From contig CADACD010000026.1 in assembly GCA_902786365.1 (NCBI GenBank), positions 1 to 32,805 of the forward strand: DNA of 32,805 nt, given 5' to 3'. Positions 8,395 to 16,749 of this stretch are shown in pieces (the stretch's first letter is position 1; each line of letters begins with the position of its first letter). Origin of the DNA: an uncultured Lachnospiraceae bacterium. Its GTDB lineage: Bacteria; Bacillota; Clostridia; Lachnospirales; Lachnospiraceae. The notes beneath the pieces are model-generated. The model worked only from the letters and a program-made list of their open reading frames with translations, was not told the DNA's origin and did not search any database. The position numbers and the translations under genes were made by a program.

Positions 8395-9882
8395 ATGGGA
8401 ATAAAGCAAACAGAGAATAGTAGTGACAATGGGCAGGGTAGCAATAGTGTAAAAAATAAAATACCGGGCGAGGAGAAAATAATATTATTAAATATCAATT
8501 CAAAAGTAGAGGATCTCAAGGTTCAGAATATGGAAAATGCCAAATTCTTAAGAGGTATAAGCCGTAAAATTGAGAGCGAACTCTACCAGATGCGTGAGCT
8601 TGAAGAAAACAGGTCTGCAGAAACGTATGATGGATCAAGTATTTTAGAGAGCATAGAGCGAGTTGAAAAATCGGTCAATGATATCAATAATAATGAAATA
8701 TTAGAAGCAATTGAAAAGGTTAATTCATCTATACAGAAAATTGAAAAAACAGGCTCGACAGAACAGGCAGAAGCTGATATTACCGGAGAAATTAAGAAGA
8801 TTAATGAGGTGATAGAAGGTATTCAGGGTACCTTAAATGAAATTGATATTGATGCACTTACAAAAGAAGTCGAAAGATTAAACGAGTATGCAGGCAAAGT
8901 GCAGAGTGTTACTGATAAATTGACTGCGTCAGCAGATGAAACAGCTAAAAATCTGAATTCATCAGCAGATGGAGTGGCAGAAAAACTGGATTCATCAACA
9001 AATGAAGCCAAAAATGCGGCAGAACAGCTGAATGTATCATTGAATCATACACAAGAAACTGTAAGTCAGCTGCAGGATACAGTAAAACAGACAGGTGAAT
9101 CGGCAGCAAAATTGAATGAAGCAATTGATAATGCCGGTGCATTGGTTACTAAAATTGATGAGGCAGCAACTCAAGCAGAAGGCGCTGCTCAAAGCCTTGA
9201 TAAAGCAATAACAGAATCTGTGGCAGGTTCAGTAGATAAAATTAATACATCAGTTAGCAGATTTGAAGATTTGGCAGAGCAGATTAATGAAACGGCAAAA
9301 AGAATAGACACAGAGGCTCTGGTTAACGAAATCAGTATATTGAATGAAAGAGTACAGAGTTTGAATGAATCAAAAAATGTACTTGATGGAATTGTTAAAA
9401 CAGATGCTCAACAAAGTGATTTTGACTCTTCTGCTGTTTTGGACGAAATACGCAATATACAAACTACAATAGGTCAGATTGACCAAAGTGAAGTTCTTAA
9501 TGAGTTGAGAAGGATTAAGAGATTTCTCGCAGGAAGTAAGACGGATAATGCGGCAGCAATGAATGCATTAAATGACAGTATTAATCGTCTTAATCTTGCT
9601 AGTTATGAAAATACTTTAGAAGAATTAAGAAAAATGCTGAAGGTAAGTGAGGAAAAATCTGATGAGCTTGGAAAGAAGATTGACAGAGTAGCCTCTATGC
9701 CAACGATGGTCAAGTCAGTGCTTGACAGGGTGAATGCAGAGAACCTATCAAGAATTGAAGAGATAATAGCTGATTCGAATGCAAAAAAAGCAGACAGTAT
9801 CAGGAAGATGATGAATATCAATTTATGGGCAACACTTCTTACGCTGGTGATTCTAATCGCCAGAATTTTGGGAATTGTGTAG
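8395..9882 (+). CDS. Tail-anchored coiled-coil protein
   Basis: A 495-aa protein without a signal peptide. Residues about 25-465 are almost entirely heptad-rich helix with few prolines and many Ala, Ser, Asn and Glu. Short near-repeats recur, such as ILESIERVEKSVNDI, ILEAIEKVNSSIQKI, VLDEIRNIQTTIGQI and VLNELRRIKRFL. The only hydrophobic segment is the last ~22 residues (NLWATLLTLVILIARILGIV), so the protein is expected to be inserted by its C-terminus with the coiled coil in the cytoplasm. It resembles the signalling stalk of chemoreceptors in composition but has no HAMP domain or receptor hairpin tip. It has an AGGAGG site at the start and is followed by the MoxR gene across a 378-base gap. 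The function is unknown; a scaffold or membrane-tether role is an inference. Confidence 0.6.
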   Translation: MGIKQTENSSDNGQGSNSVKNKIPGEEKIILLNINSKVEDLKVQNMENAKFLRGISRKIESELYQMRELEENRSAETYDGSSILESIERVEKSVNDINNNEILEAIEKVNSSIQKIEKTGSTEQAEADITGEIKKINEVIEGIQGTLNEIDIDALTKEVERLNEYAGKVQSVTDKLTASADETAKNLNSSADGVAEKLDSSTNEAKNAAEQLNVSLNHTQETVSQLQDTVKQTGESAAKLNEAIDNAGALVTKIDEAATQAEGAAQSLDKAITESVAGSVDKINTSVSRFEDLAEQINETAKRIDTEALVNEISILNERVQSLNESKNVLDGIVKTDAQQSDFDSSAVLDEIRNIQTTIGQIDQSEVLNELRRIKRFLAGSKTDNAAAMNALNDSINRLNLASYENTLEELRKMLKVSEEKSDELGKKIDRVASMPTMVKSVLDRVNAENLSRIEEIIADSNAKKADSIRKMMNINLWATLLTLVILIARILGIV

Positions 9883-9964
9883 TAAGAAGTGCTACCGGCA
9901 AAAATCGGAAAATGTAAATATAAGTTTCAAAGCTCACATAAGAGGCTGTTACATTAGAAAAATA

Positions 9965-10033
9965 CCTGCACAATATAGTGATAATATCTTGTGGTGTAAT
10001 ACCATACCATACTATACTATATATTGTATCAGG
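9965..10033. repeat. 69-base imperfect inverted repeat in the 378-base gap before moxR
   Basis: CCTGCACAATATA (9965-9977) is mirrored by TATATTGTATCAGG (10020-10033): ACAATATA/TATATTGT pair exactly, as do CCTG/CAGG. A smaller inverted pair TGGT...ACCA sits inside at 9992-10004. No gene is supported in 9883-10260; the short open frames there lack ribosome sites. It may be a hairpin in a long leader or a small inserted element. Confidence 0.5.
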
Positions 10034-10110
10034 TTTAATGTGGCAGTTTCTTTTTTGCCCGAGAACAGGAGCAAAGAAGTAAAACTGTATGGAAGTTTTG
10101 CACAAATATA

Positions 10111-10139
10111 GTGACTTTTTTGTGCTTGTGTTGTATAAT
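10111..10139 (+). promoter_or_regulatory. Putative promoter of the moxR-DUF58 operon
   Basis: GTGACT (10111-10116) and a perfect TATAAT (10134-10139) are separated by 17 bases, about 120 bases before the moxR start. This would let the ATPase/DUF58 genes be expressed separately from the upstream exported proteins. Confidence 0.6.
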
Positions 10140-10260
10140 ATACACAATAATTTGTTTGGGCGAAGGATAACTGAATATAGCAAGCCGGGTATATTCTTAT
10201 GTATGCTGTGCTAACTGTTTCAGATTATCGATGTGAAATAAAGAAAAAGGAGATTATTAT

Positions 10261-11226
10261 ATGGAAATTAATGATATTCAGGCTATTAGTGGCAGAATCA
10301 GAGACAATGTCAAAAGAGTAATAATAGGAAAGACGGAGATTATTGATTTTATCATTACTGCGATTATTGCTGAAGGACATGTTCTTCTTGAAGATACACC
10401 GGGAACAGGGAAGACAATGCTTGCAAAATCGATTGCAAAATCAATTGATGGAAATTTTAATCGAATACAGTTTACTCCAGACTTACTGCCATCAGATATA
10501 ACCGGACTTAATATTTATAATCAGAATTTACATGAGTTTGAATTTGTGGCGGGACCTGTATTTACTAATATTTTGTTGGCAGACGAGATTAATCGCGCGA
10601 CACCGAGAACGCAGTCGAGTCTTCTTGAATGTATGGAAGAAAAGCAGGTGACAATTGATGGAAAGACACGAACTCTTGATAAACCGTTTTTGGTTATTGC
10701 GACGCAGAATCCCATAGAGACAGCCGGAACATATACATTGCCGGAAGCACAGCTTGACAGATTTGTCATGCAGTTATCGATGGGATTCCCGACTAACAAT
10801 GAAGAACTTGCAATTATGGACAGGTTTATTGTCAATAATCCTATTGATACATTGGAGCCTGTATGCACAAAAGAACAAATAATTGAAATGGCAAAAAGAT
10901 GCAAGCTTGTATATGTGGATAATTCCGTAAGAAAATATATAGTGGATATTGTATCTTCAACGAGAAATCATGCATCTGTTTCATCAGGGGTAAGTACACG
11001 AGGAACGCTGGCTTTATTAAAGACTTCTCAGATATATGCAGCGATCAACGGAAGAGATTATGTGACACCGGAGGATATAAAGATGCTTGCTGTGCCGGTG
11101 CTTTCACACAGAATTATCTCTTATACGAATGTGGCAAAAAATAATAACAAACCTGCAATCATAAGAGGCATTCTTGAAAATATACCAACACCAACTGAAA
11201 ATTTTGGCGGTGCAAACATGATATAA
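10261..11226 (+). CDS. MoxR-family AAA+ ATPase
   Basis: A 321-aa ATPase of the MoxR/RavA branch (AAA_3 plus lid). Walker A is DTPGTGKTM (Gly/Lys/Thr at 48-52), Walker B is LLADEINRA (D108, E109), sensor 1 lies in VIATQNPIE, and TLPEAQLDRFVM is the family signature. The C-terminal lid contains VSTRGTLALLKTSQIYAAI. MoxR proteins act as chaperone-like ATPases that assemble or activate partner complexes, nearly always encoded beside a DUF58 protein, as here. The ATG has AAAGGAG about 8 bases upstream. The next gene follows after 54 bases. Confidence 0.93.
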   Translation: MEINDIQAISGRIRDNVKRVIIGKTEIIDFIITAIIAEGHVLLEDTPGTGKTMLAKSIAKSIDGNFNRIQFTPDLLPSDITGLNIYNQNLHEFEFVAGPVFTNILLADEINRATPRTQSSLLECMEEKQVTIDGKTRTLDKPFLVIATQNPIETAGTYTLPEAQLDRFVMQLSMGFPTNNEELAIMDRFIVNNPIDTLEPVCTKEQIIEMAKRCKLVYVDNSVRKYIVDIVSSTRNHASVSSGVSTRGTLALLKTSQIYAAINGRDYVTPEDIKMLAVPVLSHRIISYTNVAKNNNKPAIIRGILENIPTPTENFGGANMI

Positions 11227-11280
11227 GAGTTATTCTTTGATTTGGAGGGTGCCATAGAAAAGTAAAATGATGGAGGAAAT

Positions 11281-12402
11281 ATGGTTCTGATTATCGCACT
11301 TTTATGTATTGTTATATTTATTATTATACAGGATGTAGTGTATAAGAAATATTGGGATAAAGATCTTGATGTGAAAATAGGCTATAAAACATCAGACTGT
11401 GTAGTTGGCGAACAAAATGAACTTGTGGAAGTGATTGTCAATAACAAGAAGCTTCCGCTTCCGATGGTACATGTCAAGTTTGACATGCCAAAAAGCTTTT
11501 CGTTTGAAAATGAAGCTAATTCTAGCGTATCTGACTATTATTACAGAGATGATGTATTTACAATCATGGGACACCAGTCAGTTACAAGAACACTTAAATT
11601 CAAGTGTAACAAGAGAGGATGCTATTATATGCATGATACCACGCTTGTATCAAGTGATTTGTTTCTTAGAAGCAAACTCTCAGCAAAAAGAAAAAATGAA
11701 AACGTCATTCATGTATTTCCTAGAAAGGTGAATGTAGATTTTTTTGAAGTTCCATATAAGACTATAACAGGTGCATATGCAACCAATAAGACACTTGTAG
11801 AGGATCCATTTGAATTCAGAGGAATAAGGCAGTACCAGCCTTATGACAGCATAAGACATATTAACTGGAAAAGTTCGGCAAAAAATAACGAGTTGAATGT
11901 CAATACCTATTTTATGACCTCATCACAGGATGTGATGGTACTTCTCAATATGGATACACATATTTATTCGCAGAGTGAGAGACTGATTGAGGATATGATA
12001 AGTGTAACCAGTACCATTTGTGAAATGTTGATTGGTGATGGAGTTCCTGTAGGGCTTATCACAAATGGAAAAGATATTTACACGAAGGAGAAGCTGGTAA
12101 GGGAGTCAGGAAGCGGAGTAAAGCATATGGTCTCGATTGATACAGCTTTGGCAAGAATTGATGCACATGGAGACAACCTTAATTTTGCAGATATTCTTAC
12201 AGAAACTCTTATGCCAAAAGATAAGGATATCAATAGGAACACCTATTATATCATTGTATCGAATGCAAGAAACAAGGAAATATTAGATGTGTATAATGAA
12301 TCGAAAGATAGGGGAATATTATCTTTTTTTATCATTCCGGAATTTGCACAATATCCGGTTGAAGAAGTAATTCCTGACATGGTGCAGTGGAAAATTACAT
12401 AA
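11281..12402 (+). CDS. DUF58 domain protein, partner of MoxR
   Basis: A 373-aa protein with an N-terminal membrane helix (residues about 2-16; only one, where many family members have two), a beta-rich region and the DUF58 signature EDPFEFRGIRQYQPYDSIRH at residues 174-193, followed by INWKSSAKNNEL. The following DVMVLLNMDTH is the start of a von Willebrand-like fold, although a full MIDAS motif (DxSxS) is not seen: the segment reads LNMDTHIYSQS. The MoxR-DUF58 pairing is one of the most conserved in bacteria and is thought to couple ATPase action to membrane or envelope complexes. It starts with ATG 6 bases after GGAGG and precedes the multi-TM gene. Confidence 0.9.
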   Translation: MVLIIALLCIVIFIIIQDVVYKKYWDKDLDVKIGYKTSDCVVGEQNELVEVIVNNKKLPLPMVHVKFDMPKSFSFENEANSSVSDYYYRDDVFTIMGHQSVTRTLKFKCNKRGCYYMHDTTLVSSDLFLRSKLSAKRKNENVIHVFPRKVNVDFFEVPYKTITGAYATNKTLVEDPFEFRGIRQYQPYDSIRHINWKSSAKNNELNVNTYFMTSSQDVMVLLNMDTHIYSQSERLIEDMISVTSTICEMLIGDGVPVGLITNGKDIYTKEKLVRESGSGVKHMVSIDTALARIDAHGDNLNFADILTETLMPKDKDINRNTYYIIVSNARNKEILDVYNESKDRGILSFFIIPEFAQYPVEEVIPDMVQWKIT

Positions 12403-12444
12403 GTTATGAAGTTAAAGTAACTGTTGGATGGCACATAAGGTGAG

Positions 12445-13728
12445 GTGAATTATTTGAAAAGAATATTAGAGAGTGTGCAGACAATCATATATATGGCAAT
12501 GTGTATTCTTTTTTCGATGCTTGTATATGTATATGTAAGCTATATGTTAAAACGAGAACTGTCTTATTGGTTTATTGCCACCATAATGATAACAATAATG
12601 GTAGTCGTAGATTTTTTTTCAAGAAAATATATCAGTAATTTTCTTATATTTTTTCTAATCCATCTGATAGTAGTTGTTCTTGCAGCAATCATACCACCGG
12701 TAAATTCGGATAAAGCAATTCTTGGTGTGATAGCATTTGCGTATTTGGTATCTGCATATGGATTTTGGAGAACAGATGCCAATGAGAGGACCAAATATGT
12801 AATCGATATGCCGTTAGAACTTTTGATGTTTTATATAATGGTTTATTTTCATGCGAGTATATCAAAGAGTATTTCTGATGTAGTTGCAAATTATGCCTAT
12901 ATTTCAGGAATTGCATTTACTCTTCTCTTTTTTATGAGAGGATATATTGACAAATTTATATCATATTCTCTTACAAGTGGAGATTTTACAAAAGAAATGG
13001 AGAGCACTTTCTCTACAAATTTTTCACTTATCATGTTTTTTAATCTGATAGTGGTTTTGGGGCTTACGATAGTGAATCTGTTTGTAGGAAATTCCGATTT
13101 TAATTTTATTGGTAGATTTATAAAATTTTTGGCAAGAAAATTTTTTGGACAGTTTACACATTATCATACAGCACAGGATATATTACAAGAAACAACATCA
13201 ATAGAATATGAGCACGTGGCTTCAGAACAGGAAACGACAGCATTAGCACCGGAACCGACTATAAGTTCGGGCGGACAGACCGTGGAAAATATATATGAAG
13301 TGATAGTGGTCATAGTTCTAGCTGTGGTAATGATAGCATTGCTTGTAGTAGCTTACAAATTTGTAAAACAATATCTGCACAGGCATAATAAGACAGGAGA
13401 TATTGTTGAAAAAATTGAATATCAGAATATTCGTGAAAAAGCAGACAAAAAGGAAAAAGAAGAACGTCAAAGCCTTTTTGGATCCAATAAGAGAAAAATA
13501 CGGAAACTATATGCCGACCACATAAAAGGTATCAAGAAGAAAAATGAAAAAGTTGTGATAAAAGACAGTTATACAACAGATGAAATATCCAGAACTATGA
13601 TTGAAAACGGATATGCAGACAGTACTAATATGGAGATATTGACACAAATTTATAAGATGGCAAGATATTCTGATCATGAGATTACAAAAAGAGATGTTGA
13701 CATTGCTAAGAATGCAGTGAAATCATAA
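12445..13728 (+). CDS. Multi-TM protein with DUF4129-like C-terminus, lacking a transglutaminase domain
   Basis: A protein of about 427 aa with seven hydrophobic segments in residues 10-235, an exported Glu/Thr/Ser-rich loop (about 245-282), one more helix (about 285-310) and a basic cytoplasmic tail. The tail holds a pattern like DUF4129: RKLYADHIKGIKK, then SYTTDEISRTMI and IYKMARYSDHEIT. In MoxR/DUF58 operons the third gene usually encodes a membrane protein with a transglutaminase-like core between the helices and the DUF4129 tail; here that space is only about 40 residues and has no Cys-His-Asp triad. The start is uncertain: GTG at 12445, or TTG at 12454 which has GAGGTGA at better distance. 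Confidence 0.7.
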   Translation: MNYLKRILESVQTIIYMAMCILFSMLVYVYVSYMLKRELSYWFIATIMITIMVVVDFFSRKYISNFLIFFLIHLIVVVLAAIIPPVNSDKAILGVIAFAYLVSAYGFWRTDANERTKYVIDMPLELLMFYIMVYFHASISKSISDVVANYAYISGIAFTLLFFMRGYIDKFISYSLTSGDFTKEMESTFSTNFSLIMFFNLIVVLGLTIVNLFVGNSDFNFIGRFIKFLARKFFGQFTHYHTAQDILQETTSIEYEHVASEQETTALAPEPTISSGGQTVENIYEVIVVIVLAVVMIALLVVAYKFVKQYLHRHNKTGDIVEKIEYQNIREKADKKEKEERQSLFGSNKRKIRKLYADHIKGIKKKNEKVVIKDSYTTDEISRTMIENGYADSTNMEILTQIYKMARYSDHEITKRDVDIAKNAVKS

Positions 13729-13834
13729 ATCAGATATTTAGAAGTAAATTGGAATTAAATAGTGAAAGGAAAGCAGGGATAAGTCACGAAGCAGGTTATT
13801 ATTATCTTGATTAATAGGAGAGGCGTTATATTGT

Positions 13835-14245
13835 ATGATACGATTGTTGATAGATTATAATAAGTTGAATGATAATGACAAAAAGGAATATAAAGAATCA
13901 TTAAAAATTATGTGTATACTCATAGTGTGCGCTATAGTGATGTTTTATATAGTACCGCTAGTATTCAAATACGCAAAAATAGTTGAAATAGAGCTGATAT
14001 ATACCATGATGGTTGATGTGTATACAGCATTTTGTTTTGCAGCAGGCTTTGTTCATGCAAGGAAGTTCGGATTTGGTGTATTTGTTCCAATTATTATAGC
14101 AGTTCTTTTTGTACCGGCAGCAATTATTTTTTATAATAATATTATACTGACAGGCTGGGCGGTATTGTACCTGGTACTCGGAATGCTCGGAGAATGTTTT
14201 GGTAGAGTTATGCGTAGAATCAGTATTAACAGAAAATATAAGTGA
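13835..14245 (+). CDS. Small membrane protein of unknown function
   Basis: A 136-aa protein with four predicted helices: ILIVCAIVMFYIVPLVF, TMMVDVYTAFCFAAGFV, GVFVPIIIAVLFVPAAIIFY and the adjoining WAVLYLVLGMLGECFG. The ends are polar and basic. No family is recognised. It has TAGGAGAGG 11-14 bases before the ATG and lies 106 bases after the DUF4129-like gene and 35 bases before the pyrophosphatase gene, so it could belong to either unit. Confidence 0.6.
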   Translation: MIRLLIDYNKLNDNDKKEYKESLKIMCILIVCAIVMFYIVPLVFKYAKIVEIELIYTMMVDVYTAFCFAAGFVHARKFGFGVFVPIIIAVLFVPAAIIFYNNIILTGWAVLYLVLGMLGECFGRVMRRISINRKYK

Positions 14246-14280
14246 GAAGCGATACATATTATAGTAGGAGGAAATGAATT

Positions 14281-15930
14281 ATGGCAATGCGAAACAAGAA
14301 AATATATGTAGTTGGTCATAAAAACCCTGATACGGATTCAATATGTTCAGCAATATCATATGCCTATTTGAAAAATCAGATAGATGATAAACGGTATGTA
14401 CCAAAAAGAGCCGGACAGCTTAATGAAGAGACGCAATTTGTACTTCAGTATTTTGAAGTAGAAGTTCCGGATTATATTAATGATATTGGTACAAGAGTGA
14501 AAGATATAGAAATCAGAGAGACAGAGGGGATAAGCAGAGAGATTTCATTAAAAAGGGCTTGGCATTTGATGAAAGAATTAAATGTTGTCACTTTACCTGT
14601 TACAAAGAATACAAGACTGGAGGGTCTTATCACAACAGAAGATATCGCAGAAGCCTATATGGATGTCTATGACAGCAAAATTTTGTCGACAGCACATACC
14701 TCTTATAGAAATATTGTAGATACGCTGGATGGAGAAATTCTGTGTGGAAATATTGATGCTTATTATACACAGGGAAAAGTGTTGATTGCGGCAGCGAATC
14801 CGGATTTAATGGAATCTTATATAGAGGCAGGAGATTTGGTAATACTTGGTAACAGATACGAGTCACAGCTCTGTGCAATAGAGATGAATGCGGGATGCAT
14901 TGTTGTATGTGATGGTGCAAAAGTATCACTTACCATCAGAAAACTGGCAGAAGAACATGAATGTACCATCATCAGTTCACCTCATGATACATATACAGTT
15001 GCCAGACTGATTAATCAGAGTATGCCTATCAGTTATTTCATGAGCAGGGAGAACCTGATTAAATTTAAAACAGATGATTTTACGGAAGATATAAAAGTGG
15101 TGATGGCAAATAAGAGATACAGAGACTTTCCGATTGAAGATAAAAAAGGAAGATATCTGGGCATGATATCAAGAAGAAACCTTTTGAATGCTGACAAAAA
15201 TAAGATAATACTTGTTGATCACAATGAAAAAAGTCAGGCGGTTGACGGACTGGAGAATGCAGAGATATTAGAAATTATTGACCACCACAGGCTTGGCTCG
15301 CTGGAAACGATGTCACCTGTCTATTTCAGAAACCAGCCACTTGGCTGTACAGCAACAATCATATATCAGATGTTTGGAGAAAATCATCAGGAAATACCGG
15401 ATAAAATCGCAGGATTACTATGTGCGGCTATACTGTCAGATACATTAATGTTCCGTTCTCCGACATGTACGCCGGTAGATAGAGAGGCTGCACAACAGCT
15501 TGCAAAAAAAGCGGGTATCAATATCCAGGAATTTGCCACAGAAATGTTTAAGGCAGGAAGTAATTTAAAGAGTAAGTCAGCAGAAGAAATCTTCTATCAG
15601 GATTTCAAGAAATTTGCAGCAGGCAATGTGAATATTGGTGTGGGACAGATTAATTCCCTTGATGCAGATGAGCTTTCTGATATTAAAGAAAAATTAGTGA
15701 CATATCTTGACAAGGCATATAAAGAACATCATGTAGATATGATATATTTTATGCTGACCAATATTATTAATGAATCGACAGAAGTCTTATATGTCGGAGA
15801 AGGTGCAAGGGAGCTTTTAATGGAAGCATTTAACATTTCAGAGGAAGATAAGAATGTTATTTTAAGAAAAGTTGTTTCAAGAAAGAAACAGTTTATACCA
15901 CCAATATTTGAGAGTATAGGGAGCAGATGA
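14281..15930 (+). CDS. Manganese-dependent family II inorganic pyrophosphatase with CBS and DRTGG insert
   Basis: Hydrolyses pyrophosphate to two phosphates in the cytoplasm, pulling biosynthetic reactions forward. The 549-aa protein is a split DHH phosphoesterase: the first metal motif VGHKNPDTDSICSAISYAYL is at the N-terminus, then a regulatory insert (CBS motif around VVTLPVTKNTRLEGLITTED, a DRTGG-type domain, and a second CBS around RDFPIEDKKGRYLGMISRRN). The rest of the DHH domain (ILVDHNE, IIDHHRLGS, ILSDTLMFRSP) and a DHHA2 domain follow. Family II enzymes without the insert are about 310 aa. In characterised CBS-PPases adenine nucleotides bind the CBS pair and diadenosine polyphosphates act through DRTGG proteins. 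AGGAGG sits 9 bases before the ATG. Confidence 0.93.
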   Translation: MAMRNKKIYVVGHKNPDTDSICSAISYAYLKNQIDDKRYVPKRAGQLNEETQFVLQYFEVEVPDYINDIGTRVKDIEIRETEGISREISLKRAWHLMKELNVVTLPVTKNTRLEGLITTEDIAEAYMDVYDSKILSTAHTSYRNIVDTLDGEILCGNIDAYYTQGKVLIAAANPDLMESYIEAGDLVILGNRYESQLCAIEMNAGCIVVCDGAKVSLTIRKLAEEHECTIISSPHDTYTVARLINQSMPISYFMSRENLIKFKTDDFTEDIKVVMANKRYRDFPIEDKKGRYLGMISRRNLLNADKNKIILVDHNEKSQAVDGLENAEILEIIDHHRLGSLETMSPVYFRNQPLGCTATIIYQMFGENHQEIPDKIAGLLCAAILSDTLMFRSPTCTPVDREAAQQLAKKAGINIQEFATEMFKAGSNLKSKSAEEIFYQDFKKFAAGNVNIGVGQINSLDADELSDIKEKLVTYLDKAYKEHHVDMIYFMLTNIINESTEVLYVGEGARELLMEAFNISEEDKNVILRKVVSRKKQFIPPIFESIGSR

Positions 15931-15960
15931 ACAAAACAAATAACTGGAAAGAGGAATAAG

Positions 15961-16731
15961 ATGGCAAGACAATTTTGGAAACCAGGGAATATGTTATATC
16001 CACTGCCGGCAGTGATGGTAAGCTGCAAGCGAAAGGATGAAAGGCCGAATATAATCACCGTTGCATGGGCAGGAACGATATGTACCAATCCGGCCATGTT
16101 GTCCATATCCGTAAGACCAGAGAGATATTCTTATGATATTATCAAAGAGACAGGAGAATTTGTTGTCAACCTTGTGACAGAGGAACTAGTATATGCAGCA
16201 GACTACTGTGGAGTGAAATCTGGCAGGAATGTGGATAAATTTAAAGAGATGAAATTAAATGAAGCAGCATCTGTGAAAATTAGTGCGCCGGGGATAGAGC
16301 AGAGCCCCGTCAATATAGAATGTAAGGTAAGAGAGATTAAGGAACTCGGGAGTCATCATCTGTTTATTGCTGATGTTGTCTCTGTGAATATAGATGAGAG
16401 GTATCTCGATGGTTCAGGCAGATTCAATTTAAATCAATCCGGTCTTGCAGTGTATTCACATGGGGAATACTTTGGGCTGGGTAGAAAATGTGGCAGTTTT
16501 GGATATTCGGTCAGAAAGAATACAGATATTCAAAATACCGGTAACAAAAATGGTGTAAATATTCAAAGTGCCGGTGACAGAAAACAAGTAAAAGAGAGAA
16601 ATTCCGGCATTAAAAAGCGAGTAAAAGACAGAAACTCCGGCATCAAAAAGCGAGTAAAAGACGAAAATTCAGGCATCAAAAAGAATATAAAAGATAAGAA
16701 AGCCGGCAGTAAAAGAAATTCAAAAAAATAG
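15961..16731 (+). CDS. Flavin-reductase-like FMN-binding protein (flavoredoxin type) with repetitive basic tail
   Basis: Residues 1-185 form a flavin reductase-like split-barrel domain: PLPAVMVSCKRKDERPNIIT, AWAGTICTNPAMLSISVRP, TGEFVVNLVTEELVYAADYC and SHHLFIADVVSVNIDERYL. Such proteins bind FMN and carry electrons or reduce flavins; family members are usually about 190 aa. Here the protein continues to 256 aa with six tandem 11-residue units from residue 192: NTGNKNGVNIQ, SAGDRKQVKER, NSGIKKRVKDR, NSGIKKRVKDE, NSGIKKNIKDK and the partial KAGSKRNSKK. The tail is strongly basic. The gene has AGAGGAAT upstream, 30 bases after the pyrophosphatase, and is followed within 20 bases by the OLD-type gene, so the three are probably cotranscribed. 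Confidence 0.85.
   Translation: MARQFWKPGNMLYPLPAVMVSCKRKDERPNIITVAWAGTICTNPAMLSISVRPERYSYDIIKETGEFVVNLVTEELVYAADYCGVKSGRNVDKFKEMKLNEAASVKISAPGIEQSPVNIECKVREIKELGSHHLFIADVVSVNIDERYLDGSGRFNLNQSGLAVYSHGEYFGLGRKCGSFGYSVRKNTDIQNTGNKNGVNIQSAGDRKQVKERNSGIKKRVKDRNSGIKKRVKDENSGIKKNIKDKKAGSKRNSKK
16534..16728 (+). repeat. In-frame 33-bp tandem repeat in the flavin-reductase gene
   Basis: Six units with a period of exactly 33 bases (starts at 16534, 16567, 16600, 16633, 16666, 16699), each opening with a conserved T/A-C-C-GG-type core (ACCGGT, GCCGGT, TCCGGC, TCCGGC, TCAGGC, GCCGGC). Units 3 to 5 are nearly identical, outer units are diverged. The repeat encodes the 11-residue basic tail motif. Confidence 0.9.
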
Positions 16732-16749
16732 AAGGCAGAGGCGGTTTTT

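Noticed and set aside
9875-10111. 78-aa open frame with TTG start in the gap before moxR
   Set aside because: It starts inside the end of the coiled-coil gene, has no ribosome site, no recognisable family, and covers the inverted repeat.
16534-16728. 33-bp periodic repeat considered as a CRISPR array
   Set aside because: Units are contiguous without spacers, in codon register inside a gene, and no cas genes are near.
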